Notes under the pieces: model-generated
Told to the model about the DNA's origin: nothing
The model's database searches: none
What the model saw: the letters and a program-made list of their open reading frames with translations, nothing else
In this document: one piece after another, positions 1 through 5,782 of the stretch
Layout: each line of letters opens with the position of its first letter
How positions within the stretch are numbered: the first letter of the stretch is position 1
Program-made: the position numbers and the translations under genes
NCBI GenBank assembly: GCA_905215505.1
Contig: CAJMPU010000043.1
Span: forward strand, 1 to 6,256
Length of the DNA stretch: 6,256 nt
DNA from: an uncultured bacterium
GTDB lineage: Bacteria > Actinomycetota > Coriobacteriia > Coriobacteriales > Coriobacteriaceae
Reading direction: 5' to 3'

Positions 1-54
1 CTGGTGATCTCCGCCTTGAGAGGGCGGCGTCCTAAACCGCTAGACGAACGGGCC
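1..54 (-). tRNA. tRNA-Glu (anticodon CUC), partial, cut by the left edge
   Basis: Read on the minus strand from position 54, the sequence folds as the 5' part of a tRNA. It has a 7-nt acceptor arm GGCCCGT, a D arm with stem GTCT/GGAC, and an anticodon stem CCGCC/GGCGG enclosing the loop CTCTCAA. The anticodon CTC (plus-strand 18-20) reads GAG, so the tRNA carries glutamate. A 5-nt variable loop and the 5' side of the T stem (ACCAG) follow, and then the window ends. The T loop, the 3' acceptor strand and any encoded CCA end are missing only because of the window edge. I see no sign that the gene is broken. Confidence 0.93.
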
Positions 55-88
55 ACATGACATCTGCACTGCCGTGCTGCGAGGAAAT

Positions 89-117
89 ATATTACGGGAC
101 AAAAAACATCAGCGCAA
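89..117 (-). promoter_or_regulatory. Probable promoter of the tRNA-Glu gene
   Basis: On the minus strand a TTGCGC box (112-117) is followed after exactly 17 bases by TAATAT (89-94), a plausible -35/-10 pair for a housekeeping sigma factor. Transcription would start near 82 and give a leader of about 28 nt before the tRNA. The bases after the -10 box are C/G-rich (CCTCGC), as is common at stable-RNA promoters. The -35 box matches consensus at only three of six positions, so this is a moderate call. The gap between cca and the tRNA (55-181) shows no convincing terminator for cca, so read-through into the tRNA is also possible. Confidence 0.42.
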
Positions 118-181
118 GAAGAAATTCCAAATTGCCGAAAAATTGTCGACAGGTTATGGAACGCGCAGGTCAACTAATTAG

Positions 182-1576
182 CTAATTCAAGTTGAGATGA
201 ACCAAAAGGGTTTCGCGATCGTTGGGGATGTTGTCCTCGATAACGGCTTCGAGGGCGGCGTTGAGTAGCTGGCCTAGCTCGGGCCCCGGCTTCACACCGG
301 CACGAATCAAGTCGCCGCCGTTGATAGCAAGCATCTTGAGCGAATAGGGCTCCCCCGCCTCCAACAAATCATGGGCGAGTGAGCGCATCTCTTCGATCGT
401 CTCGACGTAATAGAAGCACGACGGCGCCTTGCCCAGCGTGTCGGCACGCTTAAGGTCCATAAGCTCGTCCATCAGGCGCGGCGTATCGACGCCCTCGCCC
501 GAAAGCAAGCGCATCATATTGAGCAAGCAGGAGCGCTCGGGGCGCAGCGGCTTGTCGTGGTACTTAATGAGCAGGCACACGTCGCGGACCAAGTCGTGCG
601 AAAGCGCCAAGCGATCCATGATGGCGCGCGCCTTCTTGGCCCCGAGCTCGGGGTGACCGTAAAAGTGGCCGCCGCCCGCATGGTCGACCGTAAAGCAATC
701 GGGCTTGGAAACGTCGTGCAAAAACGCCGCCCACATTAGGCTCATTGAGGGTGTAAAGCCGTCGCACAGCGCCAACTCCCCCGCCACCGTCAGCACACGG
801 GCGATATGCTCGTAAACGTTAAACGCATGATAGACGCTGCGCTGATCAAACCCGCAACCCGCTGCCAACTCGGGCACGGCGGCGCAGATGAGCTCGGGGT
901 AGCGCAGCATGGCGTCTCCCCCGTGGCCGGTCGAAAGGATGCCCTCAAGCTCAATACCCACGCGCTCGCGCGCCACGGCATCGAGCAGCGGCGCGCACTC
1001 GGCAAGGGCACACTTGGTCTCGGGCTCAATCACAAAGTCTAGGCGGCAGGCAAAGCGCACCGCGCGCAACATGCGCAGGGCATCCTCGTTAAAACGACGC
1101 TTGGGATCTCCAACGGCGCGGATGAGCTTGCGCTTCAGGTCGCCCTGGCCATCGTAGCGGTCGACAAGGCCACGCTCGGGATGCCACGCCATGGCATTGA
1201 CGGTAAAGTCGCGGCGCGCCAGATCATCCTCAAGCGAAGCGGCGCGCTCCACACTCTGAGGATGACGACCGTCGGTATAGAAGCCGTCCAGGCGATAGGT
1301 GGTGACCTCAATGCGCTCGCCATCGCAAATAGCCGTAATGCCGCCAAATTTAATGCCCGACTCAACTACGGCAATACCGGCGGCCTCGAGTGCCGCCTTG
1401 GACTCCTGCCACAGGCCGCTACAGCACATGTCGACATCGTGGCTGGGACGTCCCATCAGGGCGTCACGTACCCAACCGCCCACGTACCAGGCCTCAAGAC
1501 CGGCATCCTCGAGGGCTCGCAACACGCACAGAGAGGCGCCTGACGGCTGCGTAGCGTTGAGCGAAACATTGCACAT
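182..1576 (-). CDS. cca: CCA-adding tRNA nucleotidyltransferase with C-terminal HD domain
   Basis: A 464-residue class II nucleotidyltransferase that adds or repairs the 3' CCA end of tRNAs in the cytoplasm, using CTP and ATP. Numbered from the proposed start, it shows the nucleotidyltransferase motif VGGWVRD (32-38), the metal-binding DVD (47-49), RRDFTVNAM (121-129), the nucleotide-templating EDALR (164-168) and the RERVGIELEGIL segment (203-214). An HD phosphohydrolase-type domain follows with FLHDVSKP (285-292), histidines near 304 and 308, and KYHD (338-341). A tail motif near 411-438 (INGGDLIRAGVKPGPELG) is typical of bacterial members. The frame is open for 39 more codons upstream, but only the ATG at 1576 has a good ribosome binding site (AGGAGG, 8 bases away). 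Specialised CC-adding or A-adding relatives cannot be told apart by eye. The gene is followed on the same strand by tRNA-Glu and separated from kinase A by a terminator. No clear promoter was found in 1577-1707. Confidence 0.93.
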   Translation of the reverse strand: MCNVSLNATQPSGASLCVLRALEDAGLEAWYVGGWVRDALMGRPSHDVDMCCSGLWQESKAALEAAGIAVVESGIKFGGITAICDGERIEVTTYRLDGFYTDGRHPQSVERAASLEDDLARRDFTVNAMAWHPERGLVDRYDGQGDLKRKLIRAVGDPKRRFNEDALRMLRAVRFACRLDFVIEPETKCALAECAPLLDAVARERVGIELEGILSTGHGGDAMLRYPELICAAVPELAAGCGFDQRSVYHAFNVYEHIARVLTVAGELALCDGFTPSMSLMWAAFLHDVSKPDCFTVDHAGGGHFYGHPELGAKKARAIMDRLALSHDLVRDVCLLIKYHDKPLRPERSCLLNMMRLLSGEGVDTPRLMDELMDLKRADTLGKAPSCFYYVETIEEMRSLAHDLLEAGEPYSLKMLAINGGDLIRAGVKPGPELGQLLNAALEAVIEDNIPNDRETLLVHLNLN

Positions 1577-1584
1577 TCCTGTGG

Positions 1585-1590
1585 CCTCCT
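1585..1590 (-). promoter_or_regulatory. Ribosome binding site of cca that decides its start
   Basis: AGGAGG on the minus strand lies 8 bases before the ATG at 1576. It is a near-perfect anti-16S match. The alternative upstream in-frame ATG at 1693 has no such site, so the shorter protein beginning MCNVSLNAT is preferred. Confidence 0.85.
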
Positions 1591-1707
1591 GCAATTGCGG
1601 GCATATCGATTGATGGTTTCCAAGAAGTCTAGCAAGAAATGAGAGCGGGCGCACACGCGAACGCGCTTCAAGCACGATTGGATCCCAAGGCATCGACTAC
1701 AAACATG

Positions 1708-1743
1708 AAAAAGCACCCGCCTCGGCAATCCGAGACGGGTGCT
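1708..1743 (-). terminator. Intrinsic terminator after kinase A
   Basis: In minus-strand RNA, a 14-bp stem (1730-1743 with 1712-1725) closes a 4-nt AUUG loop and runs into UUUUU. The one position that does not pair on the plus strand (C opposite A, 1720/1735) becomes a G-U wobble on the minus strand. This supports function in the minus direction. It lies 34 bases after the kinase A stop codon and separates that gene from cca. Confidence 0.93.
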
Positions 1744-1777
1744 CTACAAAGCAAAGATGCAAGGTCCGTGCGCTGCG

Positions 1778-2710
1778 TTAGCAGACCTGACGGATGGCGA
1801 TGCCCTTCTGATACTCATCGACCTTGGCAAAATCGCCCAGACCCGGGCACTCGACCACGTTGGCGCCGGTGGCCATCGAGAGGCGCAGGGCGTCCTCGAC
1901 GCGCTCGGGAGCATCGTGCCACACGGACAGGAAGGCAGCGAGCGAGGAGTCGCCGGCGCAGACCGTCGATAGCAGCTTGACCTCAAAGGTACGGTTGGCA
2001 AACCAGATGTGCTCGCCATTGGAGAAGTACGCGCCGGCGCCGCCGAGGGTCAGCAGCACATTCTTGGCGCCCTTGGCGTGCAGTTCGGCCATCGCGCGCT
2101 TGACGGACTCGTCGTCGCCACCGCTCACCTTGATGCCAAAGATGTCGAGCAGCTCGTCATCGTTGGGCTTAATGAGCAACGGCTCCATGGCAATGAGGTC
2201 AGCCAGCTGATGGCTCGAGATATCGAGCACGAACTCGGCGCCTTTCGCCTTCACGCGGCGCAGAACCTCGGCCAGGAAACCCTCGGAGGTGTTGGGGGGC
2301 AGTGAGCCGCTAATGACCAGGCAGGTCATGTCGTCGAGCGAATCAATAAGCTCAAACATTTCCTGCTCGTTGGCCTCGTTAATGGCGGCACCGGCATTAA
2401 CCATGTTGTACTCGGTGTCGGGACCGGCGTTGAGGAACACGTTGACACGCGTGATGCCGTCAGTCCACACGGGCTTGACGGGCACGCCAAGGGCCTCGGC
2501 GCCCTTAACGATGAACTCGCCCGAGAAGCCGGCGAAGAAGCCCAGGATCGTGGTGTCGACGCCGTAGTGGTCGAGCGTAAACGAGACGTTGAGACCCTTG
2601 CCGTTGGGGGTGTAGACCGCGTTGCGGGTGCGCGTAACGGTATTGGCGGACAGGCCGTCGCAGGAGATATTGTAGTCAATGGCGGGATTTGCAGTGAGCG
2701 TGTAAATCAT
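1778..2710 (-). CDS. PfkB-family sugar-phosphate kinase A (1-phosphofructokinase / tagatose-6-phosphate kinase type)
   Basis: A 310-residue ribokinase-fold kinase, the usual length for the FruK/LacC branch, which uses ATP to convert a phosphosugar to its bisphosphate in the cytoplasm. Visible motifs are the N-terminal TLTANPAID with Asp12, the sugar-side NGKGLNVS (36-43), GFFAGFSGEFI (58-67), TDGITRVN (83-90), the Mg-site NxxE (Asn183, Glu186), the nucleotide-loop LTLGGAGA (220-227) and the catalytic Asp254 in CAGDSS. The first Gly of the usual GAGD anion hole is Cys251. The ATG at 2710 is chosen because AAAGGA lies 6 bases before it; the GTG at 2725 would put that site inside the gene. It is paralogous to kinase B next door, about half identical by eye, and keeps Asn41 where B has Asp. 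The substrate could be fructose 1-phosphate, tagatose 6-phosphate or a relative. The nearby PTS genes favour a PTS-derived sugar, but the sequence does not settle it. Confidence 0.88.
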   Translation of the reverse strand: MIYTLTANPAIDYNISCDGLSANTVTRTRNAVYTPNGKGLNVSFTLDHYGVDTTILGFFAGFSGEFIVKGAEALGVPVKPVWTDGITRVNVFLNAGPDTEYNMVNAGAAINEANEQEMFELIDSLDDMTCLVISGSLPPNTSEGFLAEVLRRVKAKGAEFVLDISSHQLADLIAMEPLLIKPNDDELLDIFGIKVSGGDDESVKRAMAELHAKGAKNVLLTLGGAGAYFSNGEHIWFANRTFEVKLLSTVCAGDSSLAAFLSVWHDAPERVEDALRLSMATGANVVECPGLGDFAKVDEYQKGIAIRQVC

Positions 2711-2716
2711 GAATGT

Positions 2717-2722
2717 TCCTTT
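2717..2722 (-). promoter_or_regulatory. Ribosome binding site of kinase A that decides its start
   Basis: AAAGGA on the minus strand sits 6 bases before the ATG at 2710. An upstream in-frame GTG at 2725 would overlap this site, so the ATG is preferred. It also makes both paralogs 310 residues long and aligned from residue 1 (M-x-YTLTANPA). The site is part of one arm of the inverted repeat described for 2718-2770. Confidence 0.75.
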
Positions 2723-2770
2723 CACGAGTCAACGTGTTAATGAAAGTATATTCCACGCCACGTGAAAAGG
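2718..2770 (-). promoter_or_regulatory. Candidate promoter/operator region of kinase A with CACG/CGTG half-sites
   Basis: After two terminators, kinase A needs its own start signal. TATACT (minus strand, 2745-2750) is a good -10 box, but no strong -35 box lies 16-18 bases upstream. Around it is a near-perfect inverted repeat: CCTTTCACG at 2718-2726 and CGTGAAAAGG at 2761-2770 (plus strand), differing by one extra T. CACG/CGTG cores occur at 2723-2726, 2733-2736, 2754-2757 and, as the palindrome CACGTG, at 2759-2764. This arrangement would suit a dimeric repressor or activator. The downstream arm overlaps the Shine-Dalgarno site, so RNA pairing is an alternative if transcription starts further upstream. 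Confidence 0.4.
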
Positions 2771-2834
2771 CTATAGCAACTCGGCGAACGGTGTAGAACG
2801 CGTGCAGGGCGGCAGAAAAGCGGCAAGGCTCGGC

Positions 2835-2860
2835 AAAAAAATCAGGAGCGCTTGCCCTGA
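2835..2860 (-). terminator. Second intrinsic terminator after kinase B
   Basis: In minus-strand RNA, UCAGG (2860-2856) pairs with CCUGA (2846-2842), extended inward by a G-U pair, and is followed directly by seven U residues (2841-2835). The stem is short but the U tract is strong. It lies about 20 bases after the stronger terminator at 2879-2912, so the two act as a tandem stop. Confidence 0.68.
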
Positions 2861-2878
2861 CACTCATTTGCAATTTAC

Positions 2879-2912
2879 AAAAATGGCGCCACGGCCAAAA
2901 CCGGGGCGCCAT
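2879..2912 (-). terminator. Main intrinsic terminator after kinase B
   Basis: In minus-strand RNA, AUGGCGCC (2912-2905) pairs perfectly with GGCGCCAU (2890-2883). A possible inner CGG/CCG pairing lies in the loop, and a run of U residues (2883-2879) follows. It begins about 26 bases after the kinase B stop and ends the ptsH-ptsI-kinase B unit. Confidence 0.92.
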
Positions 2913-2938
2913 AGAACAACGAATATGTCGTTTTTCGC

Positions 2939-3871
2939 TTACTTGCGATCGAGCTTACGGACAGCAACGCGCTTGCTGTACTCGTCAACGTGACCGAAGT
3001 CGCCAATGCCCACGGACTCGGCAACGTTGGCGCCGGTAGCCATAGCGAGCTTCATGGCCTCCTCGACGTTGTCGCGATCCCTGTACCACTTGTGCAGGAA
3101 CGCAGCGAGGGTGCAATCGCCAGCGCAGACGGAAGAGACCAGCTTGATGTTGAACTCACGCTTGGCGTACCAGATGTCCTCGCCGTTGGAGAAGTAGGCG
3201 TCGCCGCGGCTACCACGAGTGAGCAGCACGTTCTGGACGCCGGCGTCGTGGGCGAGCTTCATGGCAACGCGGACCTCGTCGTCGGTGTCGACCGGCGCAC
3301 CGAAGATGGCCTTCATCTCGTGATGGTTCGGCTTGATGAGCAGCGGCTTCTTGTGAGCGAGCTCCTTGAGCTTGTCGGAGGACAGGTCCAGGACGACGTC
3401 GGCGCCACGGGCCTGAGCGTGCTCCATGACCTGAGCCAGGAAGTCGGGCGTAGCTTTGGGAGGCACGGAACCGGAGACAATCAGGCACTCAAGGTCGCCC
3501 GCGGTGTCCAGGATGTTGTAGAGCTCCTCCTGGTGCTGCGGCGTAATCGGAGCGCCGGGGTTGAGGATGCCGTACTCGTGCTGGCCATCGTTGACGTAGG
3601 TGTTGATGCGCGTGATACCGTCGGTCCAGACCGGGCGGCACAGGCAACCCAGGTTCATGACCTCCTCGACGATGAACTTGCCCGTGAAGCCGGCGAAGAA
3701 GCCGAGCGCGACGGTGTCGACGCCCATCTTCTTAAAGGCGAAGGACACGTCGAGGCCCTTGCCGTTAGCCGTGTAGCTGGCCGAGCCGGTGCGGACGTTC
3801 TCGTCGGGCTCGAGCGGAGAGCTCGAAACCGTCATGTCGACAGCCGGGTTAGCGGTTAGCGTGTAGAACAT
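2939..3871 (-). CDS. PfkB-family sugar-phosphate kinase B (1-phosphofructokinase / tagatose-6-phosphate kinase type), variant active site
   Basis: A 310-residue paralog of kinase A in the ribokinase fold, expected to phosphorylate a sugar phosphate with ATP in the cytoplasm. It has TLTANPAVD (Asp12), NGKGLDVS (36-43), GFFAGFTGKFI (58-67), TDGITRIN (83-90), the Mg-site NxxE (Asn182, Glu185), a nucleotide-side segment LTRGSRGDAYF (217-227) and the catalytic Asp252 in CAGDCT. Three details differ from the common family pattern: Asp41 replaces the sugar-contacting Asn, the nucleotide loop is one residue longer than in kinase A and carries two Arg, and Cys249 replaces the first Gly of GAGD. The ATG at 3871 has AGGGGG 8 bases upstream. 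It lies 74 bases after ptsI with no terminator between them, so co-transcription is likely. It could be a FruK, a LacC or a kinase with shifted specificity. All core catalytic residues remain, so it does not look degenerate. Confidence 0.87.
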   Translation of the reverse strand: MFYTLTANPAVDMTVSSSPLEPDENVRTGSASYTANGKGLDVSFAFKKMGVDTVALGFFAGFTGKFIVEEVMNLGCLCRPVWTDGITRINTYVNDGQHEYGILNPGAPITPQHQEELYNILDTAGDLECLIVSGSVPPKATPDFLAQVMEHAQARGADVVLDLSSDKLKELAHKKPLLIKPNHHEMKAIFGAPVDTDDEVRVAMKLAHDAGVQNVLLTRGSRGDAYFSNGEDIWYAKREFNIKLVSSVCAGDCTLAAFLHKWYRDRDNVEEAMKLAMATGANVAESVGIGDFGHVDEYSKRVAVRKLDRK

Positions 3872-3872
3872 T

Positions 3873-3888
3873 TACAGTACCCCCTGTA
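3873..3888 (-). promoter_or_regulatory. Ribosome binding site of kinase B inside a small hairpin
   Basis: On the minus strand UACAG and CUGUA form a 5-bp stem around GGGGUA, so the Shine-Dalgarno run (AGGGGG, 3880-3885) is mostly displayed in the loop, 8 bases from the ATG at 3871. The rest of the gap to ptsI (3889-3945) has a 5-bp GGGCC/GGCCC hairpin (3896-3900 with 3909-3913) without a U tract. It is not a terminator. Confidence 0.5.
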
Positions 3889-3945
3889 TATGTGAGGGCC
3901 GCATGATTGGCCCATTCCAACCACGCGGTTACCTCTGATACCAAA

Positions 3946-5649
3946 TTAACGAGCTGCGGACTCGAGCAGCGCCTTGACCTCGGCGGCAGTGTTGCAGGCG
4001 AGCGCCTTCTCGGCGAGCTCGTCGCACTCGGCCTTGGTCCACTGGCTGATGGTCTTGCGGGCGCGCAGGATCGACGGAGCGCTCATCGAGAACTCCTCCA
4101 GGCCCCAGCTGATCAGCAGCGGCTCAAGCAGCGGATCGGCAGCGGCCTCGCCGCACATACCGACCATGATGCCGGCCTTCACGCCGCTCTCGATGATGTT
4201 CTTGAGCGAGCGGAGCACGGCGGGATAGTACACCTGGTACAGGTTGGAGATGGTGTCGTTGCCACGGTCGGCGCACATGGTGTAGCCGATCAGGTCGTTG
4301 GTGCCGATGGAGAAGAAGTCGGCGACCTCGGCCAGACGGTCAGCGAGCAGCGAAGCGGCAGGCGTCTCGACCATGATGCCGACCTCGATGTTCTCGTTGA
4401 ACTTGCGACCCTCTTCGGTCAGCTCGGCCTTGCACTGCTCGACGAGCTCCTTGACGGCCACGACCTCCTCGACGCAGGTGACGAGCGGGATCATGATCTT
4501 GACGTCACCAAAGGCGCTGGCGCGCAGCAGAGCGCGGAGCTGGACCTTGTACTGGTCGGGATTGGCCAGGCAGTAACGCACGGCGCGGAAGCCCATGAAG
4601 GGGTTATCTTCCTTGACCATGTGCAGGTACGGGATCTCCTTGTCGCCGCCCACATCGAGCGTGCGGATGATGACCGGAGCACCCTTGAGCGCGCTGGCGA
4701 CCTTGCGGTAGGCGTTGAACTGCTCCTCCTCGGAAGGAAGCTCAGCGGAGTCCATGAACAGGAACTCGGAGCGGAACAGACCGATGGCCTCGGCATCGTG
4801 ATCGAGCGCGTTGGGCACGTCATCGGGGTTACCGATGTTGCAGGCGATGATCTTCTTGATGCCGTCGGCTGTCACAGAAGGCTTGCCGCGGAAGGCCTCG
4901 AGAGCCGCCTTCTCGGCAGCGAAGGCCTCGGCCTTGGCGGTGTAGGCAGCGAGCGTCTCCTCGTTAGGATCGGCCTCGACAACACCCTTGCCACCGTCGA
5001 CGACGACGGTCATACCGTTGCGAAGCGCGGTGCAGCTGTTAGAGACCGAAAGGACGGCCGGGATCTCGAGGGCGCGCGCGATGATCGCGGAGTGCGACGT
5101 GCGGCCACCGGTCTCGGTGACAATGCCGGCAACGTGAGCCTTATCGATCGTGGCGGTCATGGACGGCGTAAGGTCGTGCACGACAACGACGGTGTTCTCG
5201 GGCAGGACGGAGAGGTCGACGACCTCCTTGCCCAGCAGCTCGGCCAGAATACCGGTGCGGATGTCGGCGATGTCGGCCGCGCGCAGACGGAACATCTCGT
5301 CGTCCATGGACAGGAACATGTTCTCGAACATGGTCGAGGTGTCCATGAGCGCCTGCTCGGCGCAGGTGCCGCCATCAATGGCAGCGTTGATGGCGTCGGT
5401 CATGCCCGGATCCTGAGCCAGAACAATGTGTCCGCTCATGATCTCGGCCTCGGCCTCGCCCACCGTCTCCTTCATGTGGTCGGCCTGAGCCTGGGTCTTC
5501 TCGCAGAAGACCGAAAGAGCAGCCTGATAACGCTCCTTCTCTGCTGCCGAATCAGCAACCTCGTGCGGCTCAAACGTCAAGTCGGGATCGACGGCGACCA
5601 TGACGGTGCCGATACCGATACCCTCGGATGCGTTGACTCCCTGATACAT
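3946..5649 (-). CDS. ptsI: PTS enzyme I (phosphoenolpyruvate-protein phosphotransferase)
   Basis: A 567-residue cytoplasmic enzyme that takes phosphate from phosphoenolpyruvate onto a histidine and passes it to HPr. E. coli EI has 575 residues. Numbered from Met at 5649: the HPr-binding helical part is near 15-140, the phosphohistidine motif GGRTSHSAIIAR has His186, and a linker is followed by the C-terminal TIM-barrel domain. That domain has GLFRSEFLFM (Arg293), RTLDVGGDK (Arg329), GFRAVR (353-358), VGIMVETPAA (Glu428), SIGTND (Asn451, Asp452), DRGND (Arg462) and the active-site Cys499 in GMCGEA. All key residues known from E. coli EI are present. One small oddity is LIGYT where E. coli has LTQYT after the TND motif. 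The start at 5649 gives the usual M-x-G-x-x-AS-x-G beginning; an ATG two codons upstream (5655) is nearly as good. The gene follows ptsH after a 133-base gap with attenuator-like structure and leads into kinase B. Confidence 0.97.
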   Translation of the reverse strand: MYQGVNASEGIGIGTVMVAVDPDLTFEPHEVADSAAEKERYQAALSVFCEKTQAQADHMKETVGEAEAEIMSGHIVLAQDPGMTDAINAAIDGGTCAEQALMDTSTMFENMFLSMDDEMFRLRAADIADIRTGILAELLGKEVVDLSVLPENTVVVVHDLTPSMTATIDKAHVAGIVTETGGRTSHSAIIARALEIPAVLSVSNSCTALRNGMTVVVDGGKGVVEADPNEETLAAYTAKAEAFAAEKAALEAFRGKPSVTADGIKKIIACNIGNPDDVPNALDHDAEAIGLFRSEFLFMDSAELPSEEEQFNAYRKVASALKGAPVIIRTLDVGGDKEIPYLHMVKEDNPFMGFRAVRYCLANPDQYKVQLRALLRASAFGDVKIMIPLVTCVEEVVAVKELVEQCKAELTEEGRKFNENIEVGIMVETPAASLLADRLAEVADFFSIGTNDLIGYTMCADRGNDTISNLYQVYYPAVLRSLKNIIESGVKAGIMVGMCGEAAADPLLEPLLISWGLEEFSMSAPSILRARKTISQWTKAECDELAEKALACNTAAEVKALLESAAR

Positions 5650-5655
5650 TCCCAT

Positions 5656-5665
5656 TCCTCTCTCC
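5656..5665 (-). promoter_or_regulatory. Purine-rich ribosome binding site of ptsI serving two possible starts
   Basis: GGAGAGAGGA on the minus strand ends directly before an ATG at 5655 and 6 bases before a second in-frame ATG at 5649. GGAG is well spaced for the first start, and AGAGGA for the second. Homology of the protein start (MYQGVNASEG) favours 5649. The difference is two residues. Confidence 0.6.
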
Positions 5666-5666
5666 G

Positions 5667-5702
5667 TGTCATGTGATAAAGCGTTTTGCCATATCCATGA
5701 CA
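5667..5702 (-). promoter_or_regulatory. Dyad with cre-like core ahead of ptsI
   Basis: A perfect 7-bp inverted repeat (TGTCATG at 5667-5673, CATGACA at 5696-5702) brackets 22 bases. Inside, AAAGCGTTTT (5678-5687) matches the core WAARCGYTWN of the catabolite-responsive element consensus of CcpA-type regulators, although the outermost bases of that consensus are not kept. As RNA, the dyad would form a hairpin directly after the attenuator's U run and just before the ptsI ribosome binding site. Whether it acts as a DNA operator or an RNA structure cannot be decided here. Confidence 0.35.
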
Positions 5703-5741
5703 AAAGAGCGCAGCTACCTTGATACAGATCACTGCGCCCCC
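5702..5741 (-). terminator. Attenuator-like terminator between ptsH and ptsI
   Basis: In minus-strand RNA, GCGCAG (5713-5708) and CUGCGC (5737-5732) form a 6-bp G/C-rich stem. It is extended outward by a G-C pair and G-U wobbles that exist only on the minus strand. The 18-nt loop contains a smaller UGAU/AUCA pairing. UCUUUU follows. The U tract is short and interrupted by C, so partial termination is more likely than full termination. It lies about 40 bases after the ptsH stop and would make HPr more abundant than enzyme I. Confidence 0.5.
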
Positions 5742-5782
5742 AAGTATGAACTTAATTGTTCAACATGCGACCCGTTTGAGTT

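Noticed and set aside
2741..2755. A cre-like match TGAAAGTATATTCCA in the kinase A promoter
   Set aside because: It lacks the central CG that defines the element; the similarity comes from the A/T-rich -10 box.
2676..2912. A minus-strand 78-codon frame between the two kinases
   Set aside because: It runs through both intrinsic terminators and the kinase A control region, has no ribosome binding site, and shows no recognisable protein motif.
2990..3859. A plus-strand open frame of 289 codons antisense to kinase B
   Set aside because: It has the same kind of bias-driven antisense frame and composition as the one over ptsI, and no family resemblance.
3907..5676. A plus-strand open frame of 589 codons lying antisense to almost all of ptsI
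   Set aside because: The translation is a repetitive Asp/Gly/Val/Leu/His-rich shadow caused by strong codon bias in ptsI. It has no recognisable domain or ribosome binding site, while the opposite strand is unmistakably enzyme I.
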